Origin: Verrucomicrobiota bacterium
Lineage (GTDB): Bacteria > Verrucomicrobiota > Kiritimatiellia > Kiritimatiellales > Tichowtungiaceae
Assembly (NCBI GenBank): GCA_030619095.1
Contig: JAUXCB010000028.1
Span: 1-9,916 of the forward strand
Direction of reading: 5' to 3'
Length of the DNA stretch: 9,916 bases
Position numbers and translations under genes: made by a program. Every line of letters begins with the position of its first letter. The first letter of the stretch is position 1. The notes under the pieces were generated by a model. The model was not told where the DNA came from and made no database searches. It saw only the letters and a program-made list of their open reading frames with translations. This document shows, piece after piece, positions 1 through 6,376 of this stretch.

Positions 1-251
1 CCCGCCATCGTGCGGCCATCGGGGTGACGGAAGAAACCGACACGGTGGTCATCGTGGTCTCGGAAGAGACCGGGGTCATTTCGATCGCATACAACGGACG
101 GCTAAAACGCGGCTTCGACGGCCCGCATCTGCGCCGGATCCTTTCGACATTCCTCGGTCGCGAAGGAGGCGGATTCCGCCGCAGGGCGCGAAAAAAACGG
201 TTCGATCGCGGACAGATGAACTTTATTTTCGGGGAGGATTTCCATGAGTAA
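1..251 (+). CDS. cdaA: Diadenylate cyclase CdaA/DacA, C-terminal fragment (5' end outside window)
   Basis: This is the last ~83 codons of a membrane-bound diadenylate cyclase, which joins two ATP into c-di-AMP. Reading from base 3, the frame opens with RHRAAIGVTEETD. RHR is the conserved DAC-domain motif (the DGA motif would lie upstream), and the two bases before it fit the last two of a Thr codon, as in the family sequence TRHR. A typical DAC core strand follows (VVIVVSEETGVISIAYNG). The tail is short and basic (about RRRARKKRF) and ends at TAA 249-251. The stop overlaps the start of the next gene, cdaR, by 8 nt, which implies translational coupling. CdaA and CdaR are known partners: CdaR is an extracytoplasmic regulator of CdaA. 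No start can be given because the gene begins upstream. The family call is secure, but the N-terminal membrane helices cannot be checked here. Confidence 0.93.
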   Translation, partial: RHRAAIGVTEETDTVVIVVSEETGVISIAYNGRLKRGFDGPHLRRILSTFLGREGGGFRRRARKKRFDRGQMNFIFGEDFHE

Positions 252-1191
252 CGGAGCCCTTAAGCGGCTGTGGAAGGGTTTTTCCCGCAACTGGATTTTA
301 AAACTACTCTGTCTGGTGCTGGCCTTTTCGGTTTGGCAGGGCGTGCGCGAGAGTACCAACTTTGAGGTGGTCGTGTCGGGGATTCCGCTGCGGGTGACTG
401 CCGGAGACGGCTATGCGGTTCTGGAAACGTCCAGCGAGGTGGTCAGCATCCGCTTCCGCGGGTCACGGGAGGACCTCAGTTTTATCAGCCGGGATCAGAT
501 GACGGTCGAGCTGGATATCTCGGAGCGTTCCGACCGGTTGCGCCAGACGGTCACGCTGATGCCCCATAATGTAAAAACCCCATCCCGTGCCCATGCCGTT
601 CGCTTCTATCCTCCGGAGGTCACCGTGACCATCGACCGAGAGGTCGAGCGCCTTCTTCCGGTCAAAGCGGTGTTGGAGGGAGTGCTTCCGGAAGGAATCC
701 ATTTCAAAAAAGCGGTGTGCGCACCCGCATCGGTCCGGCTGCGCGGAGCTGAACAGCTTCTGCTGCATCTTGAACAGGTTCGAACGGTTCCAATCCGTTT
801 GGATGGACGGGTGAGCTCATTCAACACACATGTGGCTATTTCCGCGAACGGGCACCCTTGGACGGCGAGCCCAGAACGGGTTTCGGTGGAGCTGAAGCTG
901 GTTGAACAGGAGGCCACACGCCGGATTGAAAATACGCCGGTGCGGCCCCTGCGGGTCTCCGGGGCCTCCCGGATGGTTCAAATTCGCCCCGAAAAAGTGG
1001 ATATTATTCTGCGGGGAAATTCTAAACGCCTAGAGAATATAGAAGTCCGGGACGTGGTCGCCTATGTGGACTGCACCGCACTAACCAACCCGGCGGAATA
1101 CGAAGTGCCCATCCGCATCGATGTTCCGCTGGGCGTACAGGTAGAAAAAATTGAGCCGCCTGTTGCCCAAGTGCTCATCAAAAACAGGTAA
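244..1191 (+). CDS. cdaR: CdaR, YbbR-domain regulator of the diadenylate cyclase
   Basis: A 315-residue membrane-anchored protein. A short basic N-terminus is followed by one membrane helix at about residues 17-34 (WILKLLCLVLAFSVW). The rest would lie outside the cytoplasmic membrane and contains about three YbbR-type beta repeats, roughly residues 37-125, 126-215 and 218-312. Each ends in a similar strand: PPEVTVTIDRE, PERVSVELKL and PPVAQVLIK. In characterised bacteria CdaR binds CdaA and modulates c-di-AMP synthesis. The Bacillus protein has four YbbR domains, so this one is shorter. The start is well supported: GGGGAGGA at 231-238 places GGAGG 6 nt before ATG 244. The gene overlaps the cdaA stop in the string ATGAGTAA. 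Function is inferred from family and synteny; the repeats are divergent, so domain borders are approximate. Confidence 0.9.
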   Translation: MSNGALKRLWKGFSRNWILKLLCLVLAFSVWQGVRESTNFEVVVSGIPLRVTAGDGYAVLETSSEVVSIRFRGSREDLSFISRDQMTVELDISERSDRLRQTVTLMPHNVKTPSRAHAVRFYPPEVTVTIDREVERLLPVKAVLEGVLPEGIHFKKAVCAPASVRLRGAEQLLLHLEQVRTVPIRLDGRVSSFNTHVAISANGHPWTASPERVSVELKLVEQEATRRIENTPVRPLRVSGASRMVQIRPEKVDIILRGNSKRLENIEVRDVVAYVDCTALTNPAEYEVPIRIDVPLGVQVEKIEPPVAQVLIKNR

Positions 1192-1199
1192 CATTTCTT

Positions 1200-1898
1200 A
1201 TGCGAACTATCTATATCATCTTCGTTGGGTTGGGGGTTGTGATTCCGGTGATGGCGCAGGATCTAGCGAAAGAGGCCGTGGAGTTAAACGCACAAGCCCA
1301 AGAGAACGCCTTGCCGGACGCCGGGACAAATGGAACCGCTACGGTTGTCCAGACCCAGGAAGAGCAGCTGGCCGAAAAACTATCGTTTTTAACGGACACG
1401 GCAATGCAATATGCCGACGAGGGAGAATTCGAAGCGGCGGAGCGTGCCTATCTGCGGGCCGTAGAGGCAGATCCGGACAACGACGAGCTTTTTTTCCGCT
1501 TGAGTGCTCTTTACATCCGGATGAATCGCTATTCCGAGGCGATTTCGCTGCTGCGGGCTCAGGCCGAAAAACATCCTAAGAGCATGCAGATTCATAACAA
1601 TCTGGCTTGGTGTTATGCCACGGGGCTGGGCGTGAAAAATAAAAAACTTGCTTTGCGACACGCCCGCGAAGCCCTTCTTTTGTCTCCGTCGGCGGCCTCC
1701 GTTTGGAACACGTTGGCCGAGGCGTACTACGCGGCGGGGGATTATGAGAAGGCGCTGCGGTCCACAAATCGTGCAATCGATATTCTGACCCATACCGGCG
1801 GCGACCCGACCGTAAAACAAAAGTTTCAGGAGCAACGGTCAAAAATTCTGCGTGCGCAAAAGGTGCTCAAACAGTTTGAGAAACTAGACGAGGAGTGA
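1200..1898 (+). CDS. Exported tetratricopeptide-repeat (TPR) protein
   Basis: A 232-residue protein with a hydrophobic N-terminal signal sequence (about residues 3-18, likely cleaved after VMA at 19). A Gln/Ala/Glu-rich segment follows, then TPR units. The first begins near residue 65 (ALxxAxxGEFEAAERAYLRAVEADPDN pattern), the second near 97 (LYIRMNRYSEAISLLRAQAEKHP), a third near 130 (NLAWCYATG...ALRHAREALLLSP) and a fourth near 165 (WNTLAEAYYAAGDYEKALRSTNRAI). A charged helix closes the protein. TPRs are protein-binding scaffolds, so no enzymatic role is indicated. The gene starts 8 nt after the cdaR stop and is probably co-transcribed. The ribosome binding site is weak (CAGG only), so translation may depend on coupling to cdaR. 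The partner is unknown. It could bridge envelope assembly and the Cda complex, but that is inference from position alone. Confidence 0.9.
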   Translation: MRTIYIIFVGLGVVIPVMAQDLAKEAVELNAQAQENALPDAGTNGTATVVQTQEEQLAEKLSFLTDTAMQYADEGEFEAAERAYLRAVEADPDNDELFFRLSALYIRMNRYSEAISLLRAQAEKHPKSMQIHNNLAWCYATGLGVKNKKLALRHAREALLLSPSAASVWNTLAEAYYAAGDYEKALRSTNRAIDILTHTGGDPTVKQKFQEQRSKILRAQKVLKQFEKLDEE

Positions 1899-1916
1899 AG
1901 CCCCGGAGTCACGGAC

Positions 1917-2843
1917 TCAGTCCCATATGTTGTTTTTGAGCCCCGGCATGAAATCATCTGAGAAGGGATCTTTCCGGTAAATTGGGGAGGATCGACGCAC
2001 TCGTTCCACGGGCGATAAAGGGGTTGGTTTTTTTGCGTTCCAATCCACCGCAAACGGCGATGCCGCTTGTTTGGGTTTAGAAGCACCCGCCTGCGGCGTC
2101 CAGCGCACGGGCGGGGTCGATGGGGGCCGGGGCTGGGATGGGGAGAGCAAAGAAGAGGGCCGGATCACACCCGAGTTAACGCGCGCCGCAGGAAAAAAGC
2201 GGGGCGTTCGTTCAGCCACTGCCGATTTTTCTTTTTGAGAAATCGACTCGAACGGGGTGGAAAGAACCCGTCTCGCGGCGGGCTGAATCCCTGGGCTGAT
2301 CGTGTTCCTGAGAGCACTCTCATATTGTTTAAGCGGCGAGTCTGTAGCAGAAGAACTCTTTCTTGAATCCTCGCGAAGGATCTTATTGACCAACGCTTCT
2401 TCTCTGGCCAGACCGTCCTTGTGCTCCTGAAGCGTTTTTTGCCGGTCAAGCTCTTCACGGACCCAGCTGGGGCCGGCCTTTTTCACAGAAAGATTCTCGG
2501 CGGCGTCCGGATCCAGAAGTGCTGGTGTGAGCCAGTTTCCCTTCGGAACCGGAACAGGTCCCGAGGGTCGCCGTGCCGCCGGGGCAGGCCCCGTAGCCGG
2601 CGGGTTGTTTAGCGAACTCTCCAGCTGCTTCAGCTTCCGGTCAAGAGCCCGCTCCTCTTCGGTCGGCGTTTTTGGAACCAGCAGGTTTCGGTCATCCAGT
2701 TGAGCTTTCTCCGAATAGACATGTTGACGCACCGTTTTCTTCCGGGCCTCCAGTGCGGCATCCAGATCGTCCGCCACAGCCGGACAGGCCGCGCTGAACA
2801 AAACAGCCGACAGGGTAAACACACTAAAAATCTGATATCTCAT
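1917..2843 (-). CDS. Proline-rich exported protein of unknown function
   Basis: I do not recognise this 308-residue protein. It begins with a clear signal sequence (hydrophobic residues 5-19, probable cleavage after AVA at 24). A Cys at 20 preceded by SAA is a poor lipobox match, so a lipoprotein is possible but unlikely. Residues ~25-75 are highly charged (KKTVRQH, EEERALDRKLKQLE) and may be helical or coiled-coil. A Pro/Ala stretch (~80-100) and another charged helical section (~120-160) follow. From ~170 the sequence is Pro/Ser/Arg-rich and probably disordered. The C-terminus turns acidic and aromatic (DPFSDDFMPGLKNNIWD), which looks like a docking tail. The start at 2843 is set by the signal peptide and by a strong promoter whose -10 box ends 9 nt upstream, leaving almost no leader and no Shine-Dalgarno. 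The gene is divergent from the protease gene and convergent with the TPR gene. Confidence 0.77.
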   Translation of the reverse strand: MRYQIFSVFTLSAVLFSAACPAVADDLDAALEARKKTVRQHVYSEKAQLDDRNLLVPKTPTEEERALDRKLKQLESSLNNPPATGPAPAARRPSGPVPVPKGNWLTPALLDPDAAENLSVKKAGPSWVREELDRQKTLQEHKDGLAREEALVNKILREDSRKSSSATDSPLKQYESALRNTISPGIQPAARRVLSTPFESISQKEKSAVAERTPRFFPAARVNSGVIRPSSLLSPSQPRPPSTPPVRWTPQAGASKPKQAASPFAVDWNAKKPTPLSPVERVRRSSPIYRKDPFSDDFMPGLKNNIWD

Positions 2844-2852
2844 AGACCCATC

Positions 2853-2881
2853 ATAATAGCTCTTTTACTGCGCATCGTCAA
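2853..2881 (-). promoter_or_regulatory. Sigma-70-type promoter of the proline-rich exported protein gene
   Basis: On the minus strand a -35 box TTGACG (2881-2876) and a -10 box TATTAT (2858-2853) are separated by exactly 17 bp. Both match consensus at 5 of 6 positions. The -10 box ends only 9 nt before the ATG at 2843, so transcription should begin 0-3 nt upstream of the start codon. The mRNA would be leaderless or nearly so, which agrees with the absence of a Shine-Dalgarno sequence. Confidence 0.72.
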
Positions 2882-2891
2882 TAGACCCCAA

Positions 2892-2920
2892 TTGCCATCC
2901 AGGGCAAAGCCTGCTACCGT
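2892..2920 (+). promoter_or_regulatory. Candidate promoter of the subtilisin-like protease gene
   Basis: TTGCCA (2892-2897) and TACCGT (2915-2920) are 17 bp apart. The -35 box is good (5 of 6), but the -10 box is weak (3 of 6). The -10 box ends 6 nt before ATG 2927, so a start about 7 nt downstream would fall on the ATG itself. No Shine-Dalgarno precedes the gene. The -35 boxes of this and the opposing promoter are 10 bp apart, so a regulator bound between them would affect both genes. Confidence 0.4.
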
Positions 2921-2926
2921 CCCGCA

Positions 2927-4330
2927 ATGCCAAACATCCTGAAAAGTTTCCTTTGGGCCCTCTGGGTCACAATATCCCTCGCGCAGGCCGAGGTGCACGA
3001 GTTTCGTATCGATCAGGGTCAGCTCTGGCTTTCCGCCGAAAACGAGCCGCTCGACCGGCTTCTCGAACATTTCGCCAACGCCGGGGTTCGCGTCGAGATC
3101 GATCCCGCTGTCCGGGAAACCGTTTCCGGCAACTGGCGCGGTCGCGATGTCGAGGCCGCGCTGAAGGTGTTGCTTTCACCCAACAACTATCATCTCGATT
3201 GGCAATGCGAGCCGGGCCCCCTCGGCCCGCTTACCCGACTGACGGGAATCCGGGTGTTTCGCGAAGGCCGCTCCGGTGCCGTCCGGCCGCTTCGGCATAT
3301 CCGCCGCATCGAAACCTCTCTGGACGGAACTTTGCGGTTTATTGCCCGCGAGATTCTTGTTTCTTTCGGACCCGGTGCCGCCATCGAAGACCTGCGCGCG
3401 CTTCTTTCTCGTCTGGGCGGAACCGTCATCGCCGCCAATCCTGAACTCGGCATCTACCGCATTCTCCTGCCCGAAGGAGCCAACGTGCTTGCATTGCTCG
3501 ATGGACTGAAGCGTGACCCGAACATCGCACAGGTTGAGCCCAATTATATTTACGACCTGCCCGACCTCCTTCCCGGAGAAAAAACCGCCGCATCCGACGT
3601 ACATCCGTGGAAAGCCCCGGAAGGTGGCGGCACTCTCGCCGTAGCCGTACTCGACTCCGGCCTGCTACCGTCCGATCGTCTCAACGCCGCCATTCTCAGC
3701 GCCTTTGATGCCACCCATCCGGACACGCCGCTCACCGCCGACGCCGTTGGGCACGGCACCCTCATGGCGCAGCTCGCCTCCGGACTTCTCGATCCCTATA
3801 ACCGCCCGGTTGGCGAGGGCGTCCCCGTCGTCGCCATCAAAGCCTTCGCTGACGATGGCATGGCCGACACCTTCACCCTCATGAACGCCATGACCTATGC
3901 CGTAAAAAACAGCGCGGGTCCCCTCAGTCTCAGCTGGGGAACTGAAACGTCCAGCGCCTTCCTCGAGAACGCCATAAACTACGCTGTTTCTCGGGGGAGA
4001 CTCATCTTCGCCGCCGTCGGCAACGAAGATACCGGCCGACCCATGTACCCGGCAGCACTTCCCAACGTCATCGGTGTCGCCGCCTCTGATGGAAACCAGC
4101 TCGCGGAATACTCCAACCGCGGCGACTTCGTCGATATCATCGCTCCCGGCTCCGCTGGTGGATCGCAGGGCACCTCCGTGGCCACCGCTTATGTCTCGCA
4201 CATTGCCGCGAAATATCAGCGCATTCATCCCGAGGCCTCGCCCGCTGAAGTCGTTGCCGCACTCAAGGAAGCCGCCGGCGATGATGGCTTCCTCACGGAA
4301 GACGCCATCGCCCGCCTGCTCATCCGATGA
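2927..4330 (+). CDS. Exported subtilisin-family (S8) serine protease with N-terminal STN-like domain
   Basis: A 467-residue secreted protease. A signal peptide (residues ~1-21, SLAQA cleavage) leads into an STN-like segment at ~30-92 (EPLDRLLEHFANAGVRVEID... DVEAALKVLL...YHLDW), a fold found at the N-termini of secretins and TonB-dependent transducers. Residues ~140-210 form a protease prodomain-like section (ILVSF...LRALLSRLGGTVI...LGIYRILLPEG...DPNIAQVEPNYIY). The catalytic domain follows with all family residues: Asp243 in AVLDSG, His276 in GHGT, oxyanion Asn366 in VGNED and Ser417 in QGTSVATAYVS (canonical GTSMATPHV). It is therefore probably active. No sorting tail or C-terminal membrane segment is seen. 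The ATG is the only usable start in this frame and lacks a ribosome binding site. Its substrate is unknown. The divergent exported protein is a possible partner, by position only. Confidence 0.92.
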   Translation: MPNILKSFLWALWVTISLAQAEVHEFRIDQGQLWLSAENEPLDRLLEHFANAGVRVEIDPAVRETVSGNWRGRDVEAALKVLLSPNNYHLDWQCEPGPLGPLTRLTGIRVFREGRSGAVRPLRHIRRIETSLDGTLRFIAREILVSFGPGAAIEDLRALLSRLGGTVIAANPELGIYRILLPEGANVLALLDGLKRDPNIAQVEPNYIYDLPDLLPGEKTAASDVHPWKAPEGGGTLAVAVLDSGLLPSDRLNAAILSAFDATHPDTPLTADAVGHGTLMAQLASGLLDPYNRPVGEGVPVVAIKAFADDGMADTFTLMNAMTYAVKNSAGPLSLSWGTETSSAFLENAINYAVSRGRLIFAAVGNEDTGRPMYPAALPNVIGVAASDGNQLAEYSNRGDFVDIIAPGSAGGSQGTSVATAYVSHIAAKYQRIHPEASPAEVVAALKEAAGDDGFLTEDAIARLLIR

Positions 4331-4332
4331 GC

Positions 4333-4403
4333 TTCCACCCCTTGGAAAAAGCAGCAACCCGCCACGCAACGGGGTGCTGTTCCCAGGGGGCGTTGAATCC
4401 CCC
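4333..4403 (+). repeat. Three short tandem hairpins downstream of the protease gene
   Basis: Three inverted repeats follow the protease stop in series. The first is TTCCA (4333-4337) with TGGAA (4343-4347), loop 5. The second is CAGCAACCCG (4352-4361) with CGGGGTGCTG (4370-4379), 10 bp with one mismatch and an 8-nt loop. The third is GGGGG (4386-4390) with CCCCC (4399-4403), 8-nt loop. None has a T-run directly after it. They lead into the long palindrome at 4404-4447. Confidence 0.6.
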
Positions 4404-4450
4404 AAATGCAAATCCAGATTGACGATCGTCAATCTGGATTTGCATTTTTT
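4404..4450 (+). terminator. 44-bp perfect palindrome followed by a T-run (probable terminator)
   Basis: Bases 4404-4425 and 4426-4447 are exact reverse complements, centred on CGATCG, giving a fold-back with a 20-bp stem and a GATC loop. The right arm runs into TTTTTT at 4445-4450. It lies 73 nt after the protease stop and has no gene on the other strand, so intrinsic termination of the protease transcript is the simplest reading. The stem is unusually long and AT-rich compared with the two compact GC-rich terminators elsewhere in the window, so it may instead be a mobile palindromic element. The remaining 4451-4556 holds no gene and no convincing promoter for mutL. Confidence 0.7.
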
Positions 4451-4556
4451 GACTATCGGGAACGAAGCTTGAAACAGGATATTGGATCTCGACGGCAGAA
4501 AAATAAAAGAAGAACACGACCATCTGCGGTTAAAAATCTTCCGAACTTTGGAAGAA

Positions 4557-6344
4557 ATGGATAAAGTCCCCTCCGTGGAAAATCAGATCCAGATGCTTCC
4601 CGATCACGTAATCAATAAGATTGCGGCCGGAGAGGTGATTGAGCGGCCCGCTTCGGTGATGAAAGAGCTGATGGAAAACGCTCTCGATGCGGGCGCAACG
4701 CAAATCGATGTCGAGGTGGTGCGTGGCGGGATGCAGTTGATCGCAATTTCCGACAACGGCTCCGGGATGAACCGCGATAATTCGCTGCTGGCGATTGAGC
4801 GCCACGCCACCAGTAAAATCCGCACCGCCGAAGAGGTCGAAGCGGTTTCCACTCTCGGGTTTCGCGGCGAGGCTCTTTCATCCATTTCTGCCGTGTCGCG
4901 CTTCACAATGACAACCCGGCCTGCGGACGATGTGAGCGGAACCGAGATCCGGATTGCGGGCGGCAAGCTGCAGGATGTGGCCGATGCAGGATGTCCGCCC
5001 GGCACCCGCATAGAAATTCGTAATCTCTTTTTCAACGTGCCCGCGCGCCGCAAGTTCCTGCGGGCGGAGTCGACGGAGTTGGCGCAGATTCGCCAGCTCT
5101 TCGCCGTCTACGCGCTGGCTCATCCCGAGACGGGGCTGTCGCTGATTTCCGACGGGCGCGAGCTTTACAATCTGCCCAGTGGCGGCTCGCTGGCCGACCG
5201 GATTTCTGAGCTCTACAACCCCTCCTTTTTCAGCCGCCTGCGCGCGCTCGATTTTGAAGGCGATGCGGTCAACGTGACCGGTTTCGCCGGGCTTCCACAG
5301 ACGGGGCGCAAGGATCGATCCGATCAATATATTTTCATCAACGGGCGCCCCGCCTCGGCTCCGGTGATCTATCATGCCCTTAACGAGGCCTATCATGCCG
5401 TACTCGCACGGGGTCGACACCCCTCCGCATTCCTTTTTATTAAAACCGCGCCCGATGCGGTGGATGTGAATGTGCATCCAGCCAAAAAAGAGGTTCGTTT
5501 TCGTCGTCCGTCCGTCGTACGCGACGCGGTGATTGCGGCGATCCAAAAGGCGCTGACTCTCGAAGCGCCGGAGGAAGAACGGCGCGAGCCGTCATTTAGA
5601 TTTGATACGGCAAAACCCGCTCCGCCGCCGCAAAAGCAGCATGAGCTGGGGTTCGGAGAACGGAAGACAGAAGGCGGAGGACGGAGGATAGAGAGCGGGG
5701 AGCAGAAAGGTTCTTCATCCGTCCTCTGTCCTCCGTCTTCTCTTTCCTCCTCTCCCTCCTCTCCGTGGAACTGGTGCCGGGTGATGGGGCTGGCCGGGGT
5801 GTACGTGGTGCTTGAAACCGAAGACGGAGTCGTGCTGATGGATCCGCAGGCAGCGCACGAGCGGGTGCTGTTTGAAAAAATGATAAAAGAGATTGCGGAG
5901 GGGCATCCCTCGCGGCAAGGACTGCTGACGCCGGAGACGATTGAGCTGATGCCTGCCGATGCGGAGGCGCTGCGTCGTCAGCTTCCGGCCCTCAGCGAGA
6001 TGGGGTTCGGTATTTCCGATTTCGGACACGACACCTTTCTGGTCGATGCTCTGCCGGTTCATTTGCAGGCGGGGGCCCCGCTGGTGATTTTGACCGGGAT
6101 TGCGAAGGCGCTCGAGGCGGGCGGGGCAAAGGTGCGGGCGACGCGCGAGGTGCTTCACGAAACCATGGCGCAGGCGGCTTGTCGATCCTCCGTTCGTGCA
6201 GGCGACTCTCTGCCGCCTGAGGCGATTGAGCGACTGGTTGAGGATCTGGCAAAAACAGAAATGCCCTATACCTGCCCGCAGGGTCGCCCAACACTGATCT
6301 TCACCAGCTTCACCGAGCTCAACCGGAAGTTCGGCCGGAAATAA
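4557..6344 (+). CDS. mutL: DNA mismatch repair protein MutL
   Basis: A 595-residue MutL, the ATP-driven coordinator that links MutS mismatch recognition to strand incision. The N-terminal GHKL ATPase is complete: LPDHVINKIAAGEVIERP at 14-31, catalytic Glu37 and Asn41 in KELMENALDAGA, Asp66-Asn67-Gly68 in SDNGSGM, then ATSKI, LGFRGEALSSISAVS, and PGTRIEIRNLFFNVPARRKFL. The transducer domain runs to ~340. Residues ~350-400 are a low-complexity linker carrying a palindromic element. The C-terminal domain follows. Its nuclease motifs are altered: DPQAAHERVLFE (429-440) for DQHAxxExxxxE, and CPQGRP (573-578) for CPHGRP. ATG 4557 is chosen because it gives a family-length N-terminus with the strand before LP. 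An upstream in-frame TTG (4482) would add 25 atypical residues, and ATG 4593 would remove that strand. The GGAAGA 1 nt before ATG is too close to be a good ribosome site and lies in a small hairpin. Confidence 0.97.
   Translation: MDKVPSVENQIQMLPDHVINKIAAGEVIERPASVMKELMENALDAGATQIDVEVVRGGMQLIAISDNGSGMNRDNSLLAIERHATSKIRTAEEVEAVSTLGFRGEALSSISAVSRFTMTTRPADDVSGTEIRIAGGKLQDVADAGCPPGTRIEIRNLFFNVPARRKFLRAESTELAQIRQLFAVYALAHPETGLSLISDGRELYNLPSGGSLADRISELYNPSFFSRLRALDFEGDAVNVTGFAGLPQTGRKDRSDQYIFINGRPASAPVIYHALNEAYHAVLARGRHPSAFLFIKTAPDAVDVNVHPAKKEVRFRRPSVVRDAVIAAIQKALTLEAPEEERREPSFRFDTAKPAPPPQKQHELGFGERKTEGGGRRIESGEQKGSSSVLCPPSSLSSSPSSPWNWCRVMGLAGVYVVLETEDGVVLMDPQAAHERVLFEKMIKEIAEGHPSRQGLLTPETIELMPADAEALRRQLPALSEMGFGISDFGHDTFLVDALPVHLQAGAPLVILTGIAKALEAGGAKVRATREVLHETMAQAACRSSVRAGDSLPPEAIERLVEDLAKTEMPYTCPQGRPTLIFTSFTELNRKFGRK
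5663..5740. repeat. Palindromic purine/pyrimidine element inside the mutL linker
   Basis: An imperfect inverted repeat lies in the coding sequence. The left arm 5663-5685 is purine-rich (GGAGGACGGA type), and the right arm 5718-5740 is its pyrimidine-rich counterpart. They agree at 19 of 23 positions, every mismatch being a purine difference, and are separated by 32 nt. Further pyrimidine repeats (CTCCTCTCC) continue to about 5765. It encodes MutL residues ~369-400, rich in Gly/Arg/Glu then Ser/Pro, between the two folded domains, and it keeps the reading frame. It looks like an inserted dispersed repeat tolerated in a linker. Confidence 0.7.
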
Positions 6345-6376
6345 AAAAAGCCCCGGCGTTTCCGCCGGAGCTTTTT
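6345..6376. terminator. Bidirectional intrinsic terminator between mutL and fba
   Basis: The hairpin arms 6345-6358 (AAAAAGCCCCGGCG) and 6363-6376 (CGCCGGAGCTTTTT) pair with one mismatch around a 4-nt loop. Flanking A and T runs make it usable from both sides. It starts directly after the mutL TAA and faces the end of the convergent fba gene. Confidence 0.9.

Noticed and set aside
1899..1920. Possible terminator GAGTC-ACG-GACTC between the TPR gene and the convergent proline-rich gene
   Set aside because: The stem is only 5 bp with a 3-nt loop, and the nearest T-run lies about 15 nt away; too weak to call.
3665..4432. A 255-codon open frame on the minus strand opposite the protease
   Set aside because: Gly/Glu/Asp-rich mirror of the C-ending codons of a protease with all catalytic residues; it begins inside the palindrome region and has no recognisable domain.
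4482..4556. TTG start giving MutL 25 extra N-terminal residues
   Set aside because: The extra residues are highly charged and unlike any MutL N-terminus. ATG 4557 gives the expected spacing to the LP...AAGEV motif.
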